A stretch of DNA of 64,000 nucleotides from an uncultured Collinsella sp. (GTDB lineage Bacteria > Actinomycetota > Coriobacteriia > Coriobacteriales > Coriobacteriaceae), in NCBI GenBank assembly GCA_949285915.1, contig CASDZW010000011.1, positions 1 to 64,000 on the forward strand, given 5' to 3'. Position 1 is the first letter of the stretch, and each line of letters opens with the position of its first letter. Below the pieces are notes generated by a model that saw only the letters and a program-made list of their open reading frames with translations, made no database searches and was not told where the DNA came from. Positions 17,156 through 26,560 of this stretch are shown here, one piece after another. The translations under genes were made by a program, and so were the position numbers.

Positions 17156-17348
17156 GTACGACTTTTCTGCATCTGTCCCCAATCCGTATGCGAAGCGCTT
17201 GAAGAAATCTACGACCATTCGTCTTAGCGTCGAGGCTCTGGATTACTTCAAGGGGCTGTCGGGGGAGACGGGCATTCCCTACCAGAATCTAATCGACCTG
17301 TATTTGGTGCAGTGCGCGCGTGACAAGAAGAGGCTCACGTTTTCTTGA
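17145..17348 (+). CDS. brnA: BrnA-family antitoxin
   Basis: 67 residues. It begins MKDEYDFSASVPNPYAKRL and continues TTIRLSVEALDYFKGLSGETGIPYQNLIDLYL, the arrangement seen in BrnA/CopG-like ribbon-helix-helix antitoxins: a toxin-wrapping N-terminal segment followed by the DNA-binding fold. It is short but complete. It starts inside brnT. It should repress the operon and neutralise BrnT. Confidence 0.88.
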   Translation: MKDEYDFSASVPNPYAKRLKKSTTIRLSVEALDYFKGLSGETGIPYQNLIDLYLVQCARDKKRLTFS

Positions 17349-17506
17349 GGCGTTCGGGCGGGCGCGCTTCAACGGGTCGTGAAAAAGCGACCCGACCTGC
17401 CCACGTGCGTACGCCGCCGCGGCAGCGTGCCGTATCATTATGACGTTTGGGCGGTTTACGGCGCGGCCGTCCGGCGCACCATCCCAACGCGTCTGTGTGA
17501 GGCACC

Positions 17507-19381
17507 ATGCTTAAGCTCGCCCGCCGCTTTTTTGGCAGGTTCCGCCTGAACCTCATCATAGGTCCCCTCTGCAAGCTCATCGAGGTCGTCTTTGACGTGC
17601 TCACGCCCATTGTGGTCGCCCTTATGATCGACGAGGGTGTCAGCCGCCACAGCCTGCCGACCGTTCTGTTCTACGGCGGCGTGCTGGGCATCTTTGCGCT
17701 CGTAGGCATCGCGTTTGCCCTCGTGTGCCAGAAGATGGCGAGCCGCGCCTCGCAGGGCATCGGCACCGAGATTCGCGCTACCCTCTACCAGCACATCAAC
17801 GAGCTCTCCTACACCGAGCTCGACCATTTTGGCACCCCCTCGCTTATCACCCGCATCACAAACGACGTCAACCAGGTGCAGCTTGCGGTGGCGCTCGCCA
17901 TCCGTCAGCTCATCCGCTGGCCGTTGCTCGCAGTGGGGTCCATGATCGCGGCGCTCGCCATCGACTGGCGCCTCGGTCTCATCTTCCTCATCTCCACCCC
18001 CATCATCGCCGGCGTCTTTTGGTTTGTTATGGCTCGCTGCGTACCGTTCTTTAAGGAGTTGCAGGCGCGCCTCGACCACATTGCCCTGCTCACGCGCGAG
18101 GGGCTCTCGGGCGTGCGCGTTATCCGCGCCTTCGCGCGCGAGGCACACGAGCGCGAGCGCTTCCGCCGCGCGGCCGACGATCAGGCTTCCGTGGCCATCG
18201 CTGTGGGCAAGCTGTCGTCGCTTTTGAACCCGGTGACCTTTCTTGTGATGAACCTCGCCGTCTGCGCCATTCTCTGGCAGGGCGGCGGTCTGGTCGACAC
18301 GGGGGAGCTCAGCCAGGGCGAGGTCATGGCGTTTGTGAACTACATGACCCAGACGCTGCTTTCCATCGTGTACGTTGCCAACCTCGTGGTGGTCTTTACC
18401 AAGGCGAGCGCCTCGGCTTCGCGCATCAACGAGGTGCTCGACTGCGCGCCCACCATCGTCGACGCGGCGGACGCGGCAGCCCCGGTGCTTGCGGGCCCCG
18501 CTGCGGACGCGACGGCCCCGGTGCTTGCGGGCTCCGCCGCGGTGCCGTCGCTTCGTATGGCAGGTGCCGCTTTCACCTACCCCGGCGCCATGCGCGCCGC
18601 CGTTGCCGGTGCCGACTTCTCGCTCATGCCGGGGCAAACCTTGGGCATCATCGGCGGTACCGGGTCGGGCAAGTCCACGCTCGTGAACCTCATCCCGCGC
18701 CTGTACGACACAACCGAGGGTACGGTCGAGCTCTTTGGTCGCGACGTGCGCACCTGGCCGCTCGCCGAGCTCAGGCGCGCGGTGGGCATCGTCCCGCAGA
18801 AGGCGAGCCTGGTCTCGGGCACCATCCGCTCAAACCTCACCTGGCGCGATGCCAACGCCTCAGACGACGAGCTCTGGCGCGCGCTTGAGATTGCCCAGGC
18901 AGCCGACTTTGTGCGCGCGAACCCCAAGGGGCTCGATGCGCCGGTTGAGGCGGCGGGCAAGAACTTCTCCGGCGGCCAGCGGCAGCGCCTCACCATCGCG
19001 CGCGCCCTGGTGGGCGATCCGGCTATCCTCATTTTGGACGACTCCGCCTCGGCGCTCGACTTCAAGACCGATGCGGCGCTTCGCCACGCCATCCACGTCC
19101 GCTCGCGCGAGGGCGCGGCGGCGGGTAGTATGCTCCTCACCACGGTTATCGTGAGCCAGCGCATCTCGTCGGTGCGCGAGGCCGACCTCATCTGCGTCAT
19201 GCGCCGCGGCCAGGTGGTGGGCCTGGGCACGCATGACGAGCTTATGCGCGCGTGCACGGTCTACCAGGAGATTTTCTACTCGCAGTTCAAGCGCGAGGAG
19301 GCCGAGGGCACCACCCCGTCCACGCCCCCGTCCGCCCCGTTTGCTTCGAGCAACACTAAGGAGGTGGCCGAGAATGCCTAA
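17507..19381 (+). CDS. ABC exporter half-transporter with degenerate ATP site
   Basis: A 624-residue type IV ABC exporter: six transmembrane helices (about 15-320) and a C-terminal ATPase. Walker A is GGTGSGKS at 383-390, the signature FSGGQRQRL. The Walker B end reads LILDDSASALD, with Asp where the catalytic Glu normally stands, and the switch histidine is replaced by Gln in SQRISSV. Those changes are typical of the non-catalytic partner in heterodimeric exporters. A repeated Ala/Pro linker (PVLAG twice) joins the two domains. The partner is the frameshifted gene that starts at 19374, overlapping by 8 bases. The substrate cannot be told. Confidence 0.92.
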   Translation: MLKLARRFFGRFRLNLIIGPLCKLIEVVFDVLTPIVVALMIDEGVSRHSLPTVLFYGGVLGIFALVGIAFALVCQKMASRASQGIGTEIRATLYQHINELSYTELDHFGTPSLITRITNDVNQVQLAVALAIRQLIRWPLLAVGSMIAALAIDWRLGLIFLISTPIIAGVFWFVMARCVPFFKELQARLDHIALLTREGLSGVRVIRAFAREAHERERFRRAADDQASVAIAVGKLSSLLNPVTFLVMNLAVCAILWQGGGLVDTGELSQGEVMAFVNYMTQTLLSIVYVANLVVVFTKASASASRINEVLDCAPTIVDAADAAAPVLAGPAADATAPVLAGSAAVPSLRMAGAAFTYPGAMRAAVAGADFSLMPGQTLGIIGGTGSGKSTLVNLIPRLYDTTEGTVELFGRDVRTWPLAELRRAVGIVPQKASLVSGTIRSNLTWRDANASDDELWRALEIAQAADFVRANPKGLDAPVEAAGKNFSGGQRQRLTIARALVGDPAILILDDSASALDFKTDAALRHAIHVRSREGAAAGSMLLTTVIVSQRISSVREADLICVMRRGQVVGLGTHDELMRACTVYQEIFYSQFKREEAEGTTPSTPPSAPFASSNTKEVAENA

Positions 19382-21198
19382 CCCCTATGCTTCCACCGGC
19401 TCGGTGGCAACCGTTACCTCGAGCATCGCCGGCGGCGCCGACGACCTTACCGGCGGCGGCCCGGGCTCGGCGCCCAAGCTCTCCACGGGCACGGTCCTCG
19501 CCCGCCTCGCCGCCTATGTGCGCCCGCACGCAGGACTGTTTGTGCTGTCGTTCGTCTCGGCTGCGGTGTCGGTCATTTTGCAGCTCTATGTGCCGATCCA
19601 GATCGGCCGCGCCATCGACATCATCATCGGCCCCGGCCAGGTCGACTTCGAGGCGCTGCTTGTGCTCGCGACGCAGCTAGCCGCCGTGGTTGCCGGCGCT
19701 TCCGTTACCCAGTGGATTCAGGGTTACTGCATCAACCGCCTCTCGTACCGCGCGGTGCGCGACATGCGCGTCGAGACGAGCGAGAAGATCGGCCGCATGC
19801 CGCTGTCCTTCATCGACGCGCACCCGCACGGCGACCTCATCAGCCGCGTGGTAAACGACGTCGATCTTCACGAACCTCTTCACGGGTGTCGTCACCATTG
19901 TGGGTACGCTCGTGTTCATGCTCACGGTCTCGGTCCCCATGGCCATCGTGGTCGTGCTCGTCACGCCGCTGTCCATCGTGGCGGCGGGGCTCATCGCCAA
20001 GCTCTCCAACAAGAGCTTCGCCGCGCAGCAGCGCATCCAGGGCGAGCTCGGCGCGCACGTAGAGGAGTACGTTGGCCAGCAGAAGCTCGTGGCGGCCTTT
20101 GGCTTTGCGCCGCGCGCCGAGGAGCGCTTTGGTTCTCTCAACGGCGAGCTCTACACCGCCGGCGAGCGCGCGCAGTTCCTAAGCTCGCTCTCCAACCCCG
20201 GCACGCGCTTTATCAACAACATCATCTACGCGGTGGTGGGCGTGCTTGGTTGCTCGTGCGTCATCACCGGCTGGCCCGCGACTCTCACGGTGGGTGGCGT
20301 CCAGACGTTCCTCTCCTACGCCAATCAGTACACCAAGCCGTTTAACGAGGTCACAAGCGTTATCACGCAAATCCAGACGGCGTTTGCCTCGGCCCGCCGC
20401 GTGTTTGCGCTCGTTGATGCGGCGGAGGAGACGCCCGACGCGCCTACCGCGATTGAGCTCACCGACCCGCAGGGCGATGTCCAAATCGAGCACGTCGACT
20501 TCTCCTACGTGCCGGACCGCCCGCTTCTGCGCGACATTTGCGTGCACGCCCGCCCCGGCATGCGCTTTGCGCTCGTGGGTCCCACGGGCTGCGGCAAGAC
20601 GACCCTCATCAATTTGCTACTGCGCTTCTACGATGTTAACGCCGGGCAGATTCTGCTCGACGGGCACGACATTCGCCAGCTCACGCGCAAGAGCCTGCGC
20701 GCGGCCTTTGGCATGGTGCTGCAGGAGACGTGGCTGTTTGAGGGCACGGTGGCAGACAACATTGCCTACGGCCGCCCGGACGCCACGCGCGAGCAGGTCA
20801 TCGCCGCCGCCGAGCGCGCACACGCCGACTCGTTCATCCGCGCGCTGCCGCAGGGCTACGACACGGTGATCGGCGAGGACGGTGGCACGTTCTCGCAGGG
20901 CCAGAAGCAACTTCTGTGCATCGCGCGCATCATGCTCACCGACCCGGCGATCCTTTTGCTCGACGAGGCCACAAGCTCCATCGACACCCGCACCGAGCTG
21001 CAGGTCCAGGAGGCCTTTGACCAGCTCATGAGCGGGCGCACGAGCTTTATCGTGGCGCACCGCCTGAGCACGATCAGAAACGCCGACTGCATCCTCATGA
21101 TGCGCGACGGCCAGATCATCGAGCGCGGCACGCACGACGAGCTCGTCGCCCGCGGCGGCGCCTACGCCGAGCTCTACAACGCCCAGTTCGCGGAGTAG
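19374..21198 (+). pseudogene. Partner ABC exporter gene interrupted by a frameshift near 19866
   Basis: The frame from ATG 19374 (after AAGGAGGTGGCCGAGA) encodes the first ~163 residues of an exporter (MPNPYASTGSVATVTSS to PHGDLISRVVNDVD). At 19863-19867 the reading frame breaks. The remaining product continues in the next frame (FTNLFTGVVTIVGTL) to the stop at 21196-21198. The span is 1825 bases, one more than a multiple of three, consistent with one extra base or two missing. The downstream part is otherwise perfect: Walker A GPTGCGKT, signature FSQGQKQ, LLLDEATSSID with the catalytic Glu, and AHRLS switch His. It is therefore the catalytic half of the heterodimer. The break may be real, a sequencing or assembly error, or (less likely) programmed; GTG or ATG codons near 19900 could only restart a truncated protein. 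Confidence 0.88.
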
Positions 21199-21218
21199 GG
21201 GAGCGGCGGCTGACGCCC

Positions 21219-21905
21219 CTATTGGCGATACAGCCTCCGGTAAACGCTGAGAGCGCCCTCATGTGATGCCTCGGGGTCATGTTCGAGAAGCTTTTGGTCC
21301 TTGATAAAGATGATGCGGTCGGCAAGCGCATCAACGTTGTCGAGGATGTGCGAGCTCATCACAATCGCGGTTCCCCTGTGGGCAAGTGCCCGCAGGATGT
21401 CCGAATTTATCTGCACGTTGGTGGGGTCGAGCGCGTTCATAGGTTCATCGAGCAGCAGGTAGGGTGCCTCTGTGAGATAGGCGATGGCAAGGGCCAGTTG
21501 CTGCTTCATGCCTTGCGACAACGTCCGCACCCGCTTGCGGGCAAAAGCTGCCACGCCGGTTTTTTCGGCCACCGTTTTGATGTCGAGCGTGCTCATCCAA
21601 AGACGCTGAGCCATCTTGAGGTGATCTTGAGCGGTGAGGCCGGGATAGAGCAAAGTCGCGTCGCCGGGGGCGTAGAAGATAGCACGACGAAGCGCGACGC
21701 CGTCTCGTGGGGTAATGCCGTCTACGGCGAGCGAGCCAGATGCACGTCCGTCTCCGCAGCCGGCGATAGCTTTGAGCAGCGTAGTTTTGCCGTGCCCATT
21801 GGGTGCTACCAGGCCGGTAATGGAGCCGGGCTGAATGCTAAGCGAGACGTGGTCGAGCAACGGTTTGTGCCGGTACCCGAGGGAATAATTTGTCAAGGTC
21901 AGCAT
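21219..21905 (-). CDS. ABC transporter ATP-binding protein
   Basis: A 228-residue stand-alone ATPase: Walker A APNGHGKTTL, Q-loop region, signature TLSQGMKQQL, Walker B YLLLDEPMNALD and switch His in MSSHIL. It belongs to the short ABC-2/bacteriocin-export type of ATPases, which energise separate permeases. The ATG follows GAGAGGGGTTTACC and lies 14 bases after the large permease gene, so the three genes at 25700 to 21219 form one leftward operon. Confidence 0.9.
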   Translation of the reverse strand: MLTLTNYSLGYRHKPLLDHVSLSIQPGSITGLVAPNGHGKTTLLKAIAGCGDGRASGSLAVDGITPRDGVALRRAIFYAPGDATLLYPGLTAQDHLKMAQRLWMSTLDIKTVAEKTGVAAFARKRVRTLSQGMKQQLALAIAYLTEAPYLLLDEPMNALDPTNVQINSDILRALAHRGTAIVMSSHILDNVDALADRIIFIKDQKLLEHDPEASHEGALSVYRRLYRQ

Positions 21906-21919
21906 GGTAAACCCCTCTC

Positions 21920-24241
21920 TTAGCTACTAATTCGGTTGGTGGCGTAATGGGAGCCGCGGGCGTCCGATGTGAGCCGCCGGCGTTTATCGTGGGCAATGAT
22001 GGCGCCAACGAGCGCCGCCGCGCAGGACGCGCCTAGGCAGAGCGCGATAAGGAGCATGGCGTGCTGCGCAATCGCTTCGCCCGCTGTAAGGACACTGTGC
22101 CCTGTTGTGGTGACAGGGTAAGACGCAGTTCCAAGGCCGTTGCGCGCAAGCGCGATAGACGCTGCAGCCGCCCAGCTCGTTGCAAGCGTTATGGCACTTA
22201 TCCAGAGTGTTGTGAGAGCTGTTGCACTCGCACTTGCGAGCTTGGAGGTAGGCGCCTGCCGCATGAACCCACGTCGGCACAGTAGCGTTCCCACAACCCC
22301 AAAACACAGAGGGCATGCTGCCCATGCTGCCGGAGGGATGAGGCGCGTGAGCTCGCCCGCGAGCGCAAGGGCGGGCAGGTCTGAGCTTCTGAGGTAGAGC
22401 GCTGCGTCCGAGGAGTGCGCCAGCTGGGAAAAGAACGCGGCGCGTCTCTCGGCCTCGGCTAGCTCATAAGGGCCTTGGGCAACAAGAGTGCCCTGTCTGT
22501 ATTGGTCTGCTAACCATGCTTCGTACGATGCGGCATTTATTGCAAACGCCTGGTCATCGGGTGCGTACGCTGCGTCGCGGAGGTACCCTCCCTGCTCCTC
22601 GAGAGCTTTGGCGTCTCCCTCGAGAATGCCCTTCGCACGATTGCGTGCGTGTTGCTGCATTTGAGCTCGGTACGCTTCCTGCGCATAGCTGTCTCGACCA
22701 AGGTTAAAGGGCGCGAGCGCGGGCAGAGCACAGCAGATGACGGTGATGCAGGCAATGGCAGGAACAGCGGCGCTTCCGCGTAGCATGATGCGGAACGTGT
22801 TGCGGAGGAGCTGTAGCCGTTGTGGCGTTGTGCGGGCAAAGTGCCTCAAGCTTTGTGCCCGTTCGGCTTTTACGCTTGCATTGTTTGCGCGATCATCACC
22901 ATTTTTGGAGCTGCCTTGGTGCCGCAGTCTCCATTTTGCCGTGACTATGTGAGCGAAAAGACTCGCGCCGAGACAGATTGCGCCAAAAGTTCCCAGTACA
23001 CAGAGCCCCTGTGTTGAGTTGACGTTCGATATAGTAACGGCATTTTGGTACAGATTGATGAAGTAGTTGAGCGCACCGGTTGCTTTGGGGGTGTAGAGGT
23101 ACGTGCTGGGAAGTAGCGCAGCGACGTCGGCCGCAGGGCCAAAGAACTCGTAGTATTCCGGTAGAAGCGGTATGAGCGCTACAGCGATGGGCGCTGCTGC
23201 GGCAGGTATCGTGTGATGTGTGATGTGTACCGCGAGCTCCGCTAAGCTGGCGAGTGCGAAGGCGCCCACAATACAGAGTGCAGTTGTCTCTAACAGAACC
23301 GTTGCGCTATCGGTGAAAACGGGGGCGTTCGCTCTAAAGAATGCAATGGGATATCCCGGCTCGCCCAGTCCGTTACGTGCGAGCGCTACCGCAACGGTTG
23401 GGAGCATGGCAAGCGCGATTGCCGAGCAGCTCGCCACGGTCGCAACCGCAACGTTGATTATGGTTGCAAGGCTGCTTGGAAGCGGCGTCATAGTCATCAG
23501 CCGCGCGCGGCTGCGCCACGATACGATGCGGACCGTTACAGCAAGAACCGGAGCGGTAAGCAGGAGGTAAGCCTCACGGCCCATAGGTATCGAGCTGTAC
23601 GTAAGGGGTGAGGTAGGTAGAAGCTGCTCCAGAGCGTTGCTTAGAACGGGGAGCCGTAGGTTGCCTTGCCAATAGAATGTGAGAAGGGTGAGCGCGGGCA
23701 TGTCAGACGTTGCGCGGTAGATGCGCGGGTCGTCCAAGCTGGCAAGCTCCTCGAGGAAGCGCGCCTCGAGCTCATATTCCTCTGCCGAGGTGCCTACGAG
23801 GCGCCTGGCACGCGCGTCCTGTTCGTTTTGGCGCGCCATGCGGGCGAGGACTTCGATCAGCTCACGGTCGCTTGAGGCGCTGAGCAGGTCTTTCGCCAGC
23901 GCTGCCATGGTACGTGACCTGTCTTTGAGGGCGTCTTCCGCGGGTGAGTGGGAAGGTGAGGCGAGCCATTCCTGGTCCGCGTCGAATTGCTCCAAGGTAA
24001 GACGGGCATTTTCTTCGAGGAGCTTATGATCGTACGGACTGTAGACCGTCTGACCGGGCGGAAGAGCGAGGCAGAAACAAAGAATGGCGCCTATGGTCAG
24101 AACAAGAGCCCATAAGGTTTTGGTTTTGAGGGTAAGGCGCAAAAGCTCTTGGGCATAGCGAGCGGCAAGGCGTGCTGTGGTGACATGTCTGGGCGCTCGC
24201 CGCGCGTGCGCCGGAGTGCGTTTGACGGATAGTCGGGTCAT
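21920..24241 (-). CDS. Large membrane permease with two tandem copies of an ABC-2-like module
   Basis: 773 residues built as two repeats of the unit also found in the upstream gene. Each unit has a first helix, a ~130-150 residue charged extracytoplasmic region ending in a Leu-Pro-x-Leu segment (SDMPALTLL; SSDLPALALA) and a helix bundle. A recognisable phrase sits in each: RNGLGEPGYP in unit 1 and RNGLGTASYP in unit 2. Unit 1 also has LPSTYLYTPKATGA, shared with the upstream protein. The N-terminus is basic (RTPAHARRAPRH). With the ATPase downstream it forms a probable exporter; the substrate is unknown. Function is inferred from topology and operon. Confidence 0.75.
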   Translation of the reverse strand: MTRLSVKRTPAHARRAPRHVTTARLAARYAQELLRLTLKTKTLWALVLTIGAILCFCLALPPGQTVYSPYDHKLLEENARLTLEQFDADQEWLASPSHSPAEDALKDRSRTMAALAKDLLSASSDRELIEVLARMARQNEQDARARRLVGTSAEEYELEARFLEELASLDDPRIYRATSDMPALTLLTFYWQGNLRLPVLSNALEQLLPTSPLTYSSIPMGREAYLLLTAPVLAVTVRIVSWRSRARLMTMTPLPSSLATIINVAVATVASCSAIALAMLPTVAVALARNGLGEPGYPIAFFRANAPVFTDSATVLLETTALCIVGAFALASLAELAVHITHHTIPAAAAPIAVALIPLLPEYYEFFGPAADVAALLPSTYLYTPKATGALNYFINLYQNAVTISNVNSTQGLCVLGTFGAICLGASLFAHIVTAKWRLRHQGSSKNGDDRANNASVKAERAQSLRHFARTTPQRLQLLRNTFRIMLRGSAAVPAIACITVICCALPALAPFNLGRDSYAQEAYRAQMQQHARNRAKGILEGDAKALEEQGGYLRDAAYAPDDQAFAINAASYEAWLADQYRQGTLVAQGPYELAEAERRAAFFSQLAHSSDAALYLRSSDLPALALAGELTRLIPPAAWAACPLCFGVVGTLLCRRGFMRQAPTSKLASASATALTTLWISAITLATSWAAAASIALARNGLGTASYPVTTTGHSVLTAGEAIAQHAMLLIALCLGASCAAALVGAIIAHDKRRRLTSDARGSHYATNRISS

Positions 24242-24257
24242 TCAGATCATCTCTCTT

Positions 24258-25700
24258 TCATGCTGGGGTGACAGGGCCGTGCTGACACGGTGGTGGAACG
24301 CCCGAGCATGCGGGGGAGATGATCGCGCGGGCCCGGTTGACGGGCTCGGCGGTGGTGCGTTGGGCTGCCGGCGGGCCGTGCGCGAGGGGGTCGCCGGGGA
24401 GGCGCGAGATGTGTCCGCCTTGCGGCTCGCGGGCATGGCGCCAGGTAATGATCAGCTGGTGCAGGTGGAAGGTGAAGCCGGCGATGCGAGGCGGCGCGGT
24501 GCGCCAACGCTCGGCGCGGCGGGCGAGTGCGCGGGCCGCAACGGCGAAGGCCGCGCATAGGAGCATGGCGCCAGCAAGTGCGCTTATGCCGGCTGAGGCT
24601 GAGAGATTGCCAAAACCGTTTTTTGGTATAGCGCCGATATAGGGTTGGTACGCCCCTGTTGCACGGCTGGGATCGAGATAGGTTGTGGGGAGACGCGACG
24701 CAATTGCACGGACAGGACTCAAGATGTCGAAGTACCAGGGCTGCACGGCGAGCAGCACCCCTGCCGATGTGATGATTCCTGCGGGCACACGGGAGTGAAA
24801 AACCCTGTGCGAGGCTATGGCGAAGGTCGCGACAAGCGCGGCAATGCCCGCCAACAGGAGCGCGCGTTCCCCTACGACCGCGCCGACGGTGGTTGCTACT
24901 ATCGTTCCGTCTCCCGCTAGATAGATAACGGGCTGGGCTGCCTCACCGGGCCCGTTGCGGAAAAACATGATAGCGGCTGCCGGTGCGGTAACGGCGAAGG
25001 CTGCCAGCACCCCTGCGGTCGTACTGCGCAGCCAGCCCTTCCTCAAGTTGAGCGTAAACACTCGCGAAGGTGTCGCCGTAAGCGCGGCGATGATGATGGG
25101 AACAATCCAGAGAAGAAAATCGAGCGATCCGTCGTAGCCCATCGTTCCGTCCGTGGGAAGAAACGGTGCGAGAAGGGGGAGAAGTGCGCCTATATTGCTT
25201 GCGAGGTAGACGAGCGTAGGCATCGTTTGGGGCAGCAGGTAGGTGCGCGGTTGCTCGAGTTCGGCAAGCCCTTCTGCCTGCAGCGCCTGCGCCTGATAGT
25301 AGCGCGCGTCTCCTGTATTGCCTGTATCTGCAGCCATGCCGTCGTAGTAGGCGGCAAGCGCGCGGTAATACCTCGTCGCATCCGTTGCCGCCACGGCAGC
25401 TCGCAGAAGCTCTGCCCGGTCTTTCGTCTCGCGTTGCGCGCGTGCCATGCCGGGGGTGAGGCCCGCTCGCTCCTCTTCGTGCTCAAAGTACGAAAGAGTC
25501 GTGCACTCGGTGGCAAGCTGCTCTTCGAGCATCTGATACTCATAGGTCGCCCGAAATGCATATGCGGAAGACGCGCTCGAATTAACAGGTGCCGTGCGCA
25601 TGGTCGGCAGGGCAACAAGCAGCGCCGCAACGAAGGTGACCGCGGCAAGCGCGCGGTGGCGGGCAACTACGCGGGCTATGCGATGAAAACCCGAGTGCAT
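24258..25700 (-). CDS. ABC-2-like permease, single-module
   Basis: 480 residues: a helix near 15-35, a charged extracytoplasmic segment of about 140 residues, then roughly six helices. It has RNGPGEAAQP and LPTTYLDPSRATGA, the same two motifs as in the double-module protein downstream, showing common ancestry. The last ~80 residues (after AERWRTAPP) are Pro/His/Ala-rich and look unstructured. ATG 25700 is preferred because GAGGGG lies upstream; ATG 25715 is also in frame. It is the first gene of a three-gene leftward operon, 16 bases from the next. Exporter or self-immunity roles are both possible. Confidence 0.72.
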   Translation of the reverse strand: MHSGFHRIARVVARHRALAAVTFVAALLVALPTMRTAPVNSSASSAYAFRATYEYQMLEEQLATECTTLSYFEHEEERAGLTPGMARAQRETKDRAELLRAAVAATDATRYYRALAAYYDGMAADTGNTGDARYYQAQALQAEGLAELEQPRTYLLPQTMPTLVYLASNIGALLPLLAPFLPTDGTMGYDGSLDFLLWIVPIIIAALTATPSRVFTLNLRKGWLRSTTAGVLAAFAVTAPAAAIMFFRNGPGEAAQPVIYLAGDGTIVATTVGAVVGERALLLAGIAALVATFAIASHRVFHSRVPAGIITSAGVLLAVQPWYFDILSPVRAIASRLPTTYLDPSRATGAYQPYIGAIPKNGFGNLSASAGISALAGAMLLCAAFAVAARALARRAERWRTAPPRIAGFTFHLHQLIITWRHAREPQGGHISRLPGDPLAHGPPAAQRTTAEPVNRARAIISPACSGVPPPCQHGPVTPA

Positions 25701-25912
25701 GGGCGGTCCCCTCAACCAAAGATGCCTTCATCGTACCCGCTCAGGGGCCCTCTGATGCGGCGGGCGCGCCCGCACCTGCGCGGAGTTTGTCTGTTGGTGC
25801 TTGGCGGGAGGTCCGGGTGCGGTTGCAATCCCGCCGTATGGGTACAACGCTTGCAGCACAGAAGACAAAGGACGCGATGCGGCGCGACGGCGCGCTTGGA
25901 GAGGGGCAGATC

Positions 25913-26446
25913 ATGAGCTACGCGATTGTTTGGGCAAGCAAGGGCGGCAACACGGCTAAGGTGGGCGAAGAGCTCGCGCGTTCGCTTGCGGCGGCTGGCG
26001 CAGAGCTTGCTTATGCGGGCGCCCTTCCGTCCGCGGGCGCGCCCGAGGAGGCTCAGGTCCTTGCAGCGGATACCGTGCTTGCAGGTTCATGGACCGATAA
26101 GGGCGATTGCGACCCGGCGCTTGCCGAACTTCTCGCCAAGCTCGACGGCAAGCGCGTGTTCCTGTTTGGCACGGCGGGCTTTGGCGGCGACCCGGCGTAT
26201 TTTGAGCGGATCCTCGGCAACTTCAAAAAGCATTTGCCTGCCGGCGCGGAGCTTCTGGGAGGGGCGATGTGCCAGGGCAAGATGGGTGCCGGTATCCGCC
26301 GCCGCTATGAGGCCATGCTTGCCGAGAATCCCGAGGACGCCCGCGCCCAAGCGATGATTGCCAACTTCGACGCGGCGCTCGCGCATCCTACCGACGATGA
26401 CCTCGCCCAGATTGTGACCGCGGCGCGCGAGGCTCTTGGCCTCTAG
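25913..26446 (+). CDS. Flavodoxin-like protein
   Basis: 177 residues with a flavodoxin fold start: YAIVWASKGGNTAKVGEELARSL supplies the FMN phosphate-binding loop. Later segments SWTDKGDCDPALAELL, KRVFLFGTAGFGG and GAMCQGKMG match the short flavodoxin-like group annotated in anaerobes, some members of which are named BilS. I do not assign that name, because the bilirubin reductase partner is not nearby. ATG 25913 has GAGAGGGGCAGATC upstream; an open frame extends to 25787 without a ribosome site. Likely a cytoplasmic redox partner using FMN. Confidence 0.8.
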   Translation: MSYAIVWASKGGNTAKVGEELARSLAAAGAELAYAGALPSAGAPEEAQVLAADTVLAGSWTDKGDCDPALAELLAKLDGKRVFLFGTAGFGGDPAYFERILGNFKKHLPAGAELLGGAMCQGKMGAGIRRRYEAMLAENPEDARAQAMIANFDAALAHPTDDDLAQIVTAAREALGL

Positions 26447-26560
26447 TCTGTAAGGGCTTCATCAAGCGGTTGACGGCCCGTCCAGCGTCGGCCGAGGGCT
26501 ACGATATACTCGAACGATACGCCGAATATCTTGGTGTTATCTGGCCTTGAGGGAGAGAGC

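Noticed and set aside
17373-17394. Hairpin CGGGTCG/CGACCCG after brnA as a terminator
   Set aside because: Only 7 bp and no T run on either strand; it may still be a weak structure, but I would not annotate it.
26470-26510. TTGACG and TATACT as a promoter for the tyrosine phosphatase
   Set aside because: The spacing is far outside the usable range.
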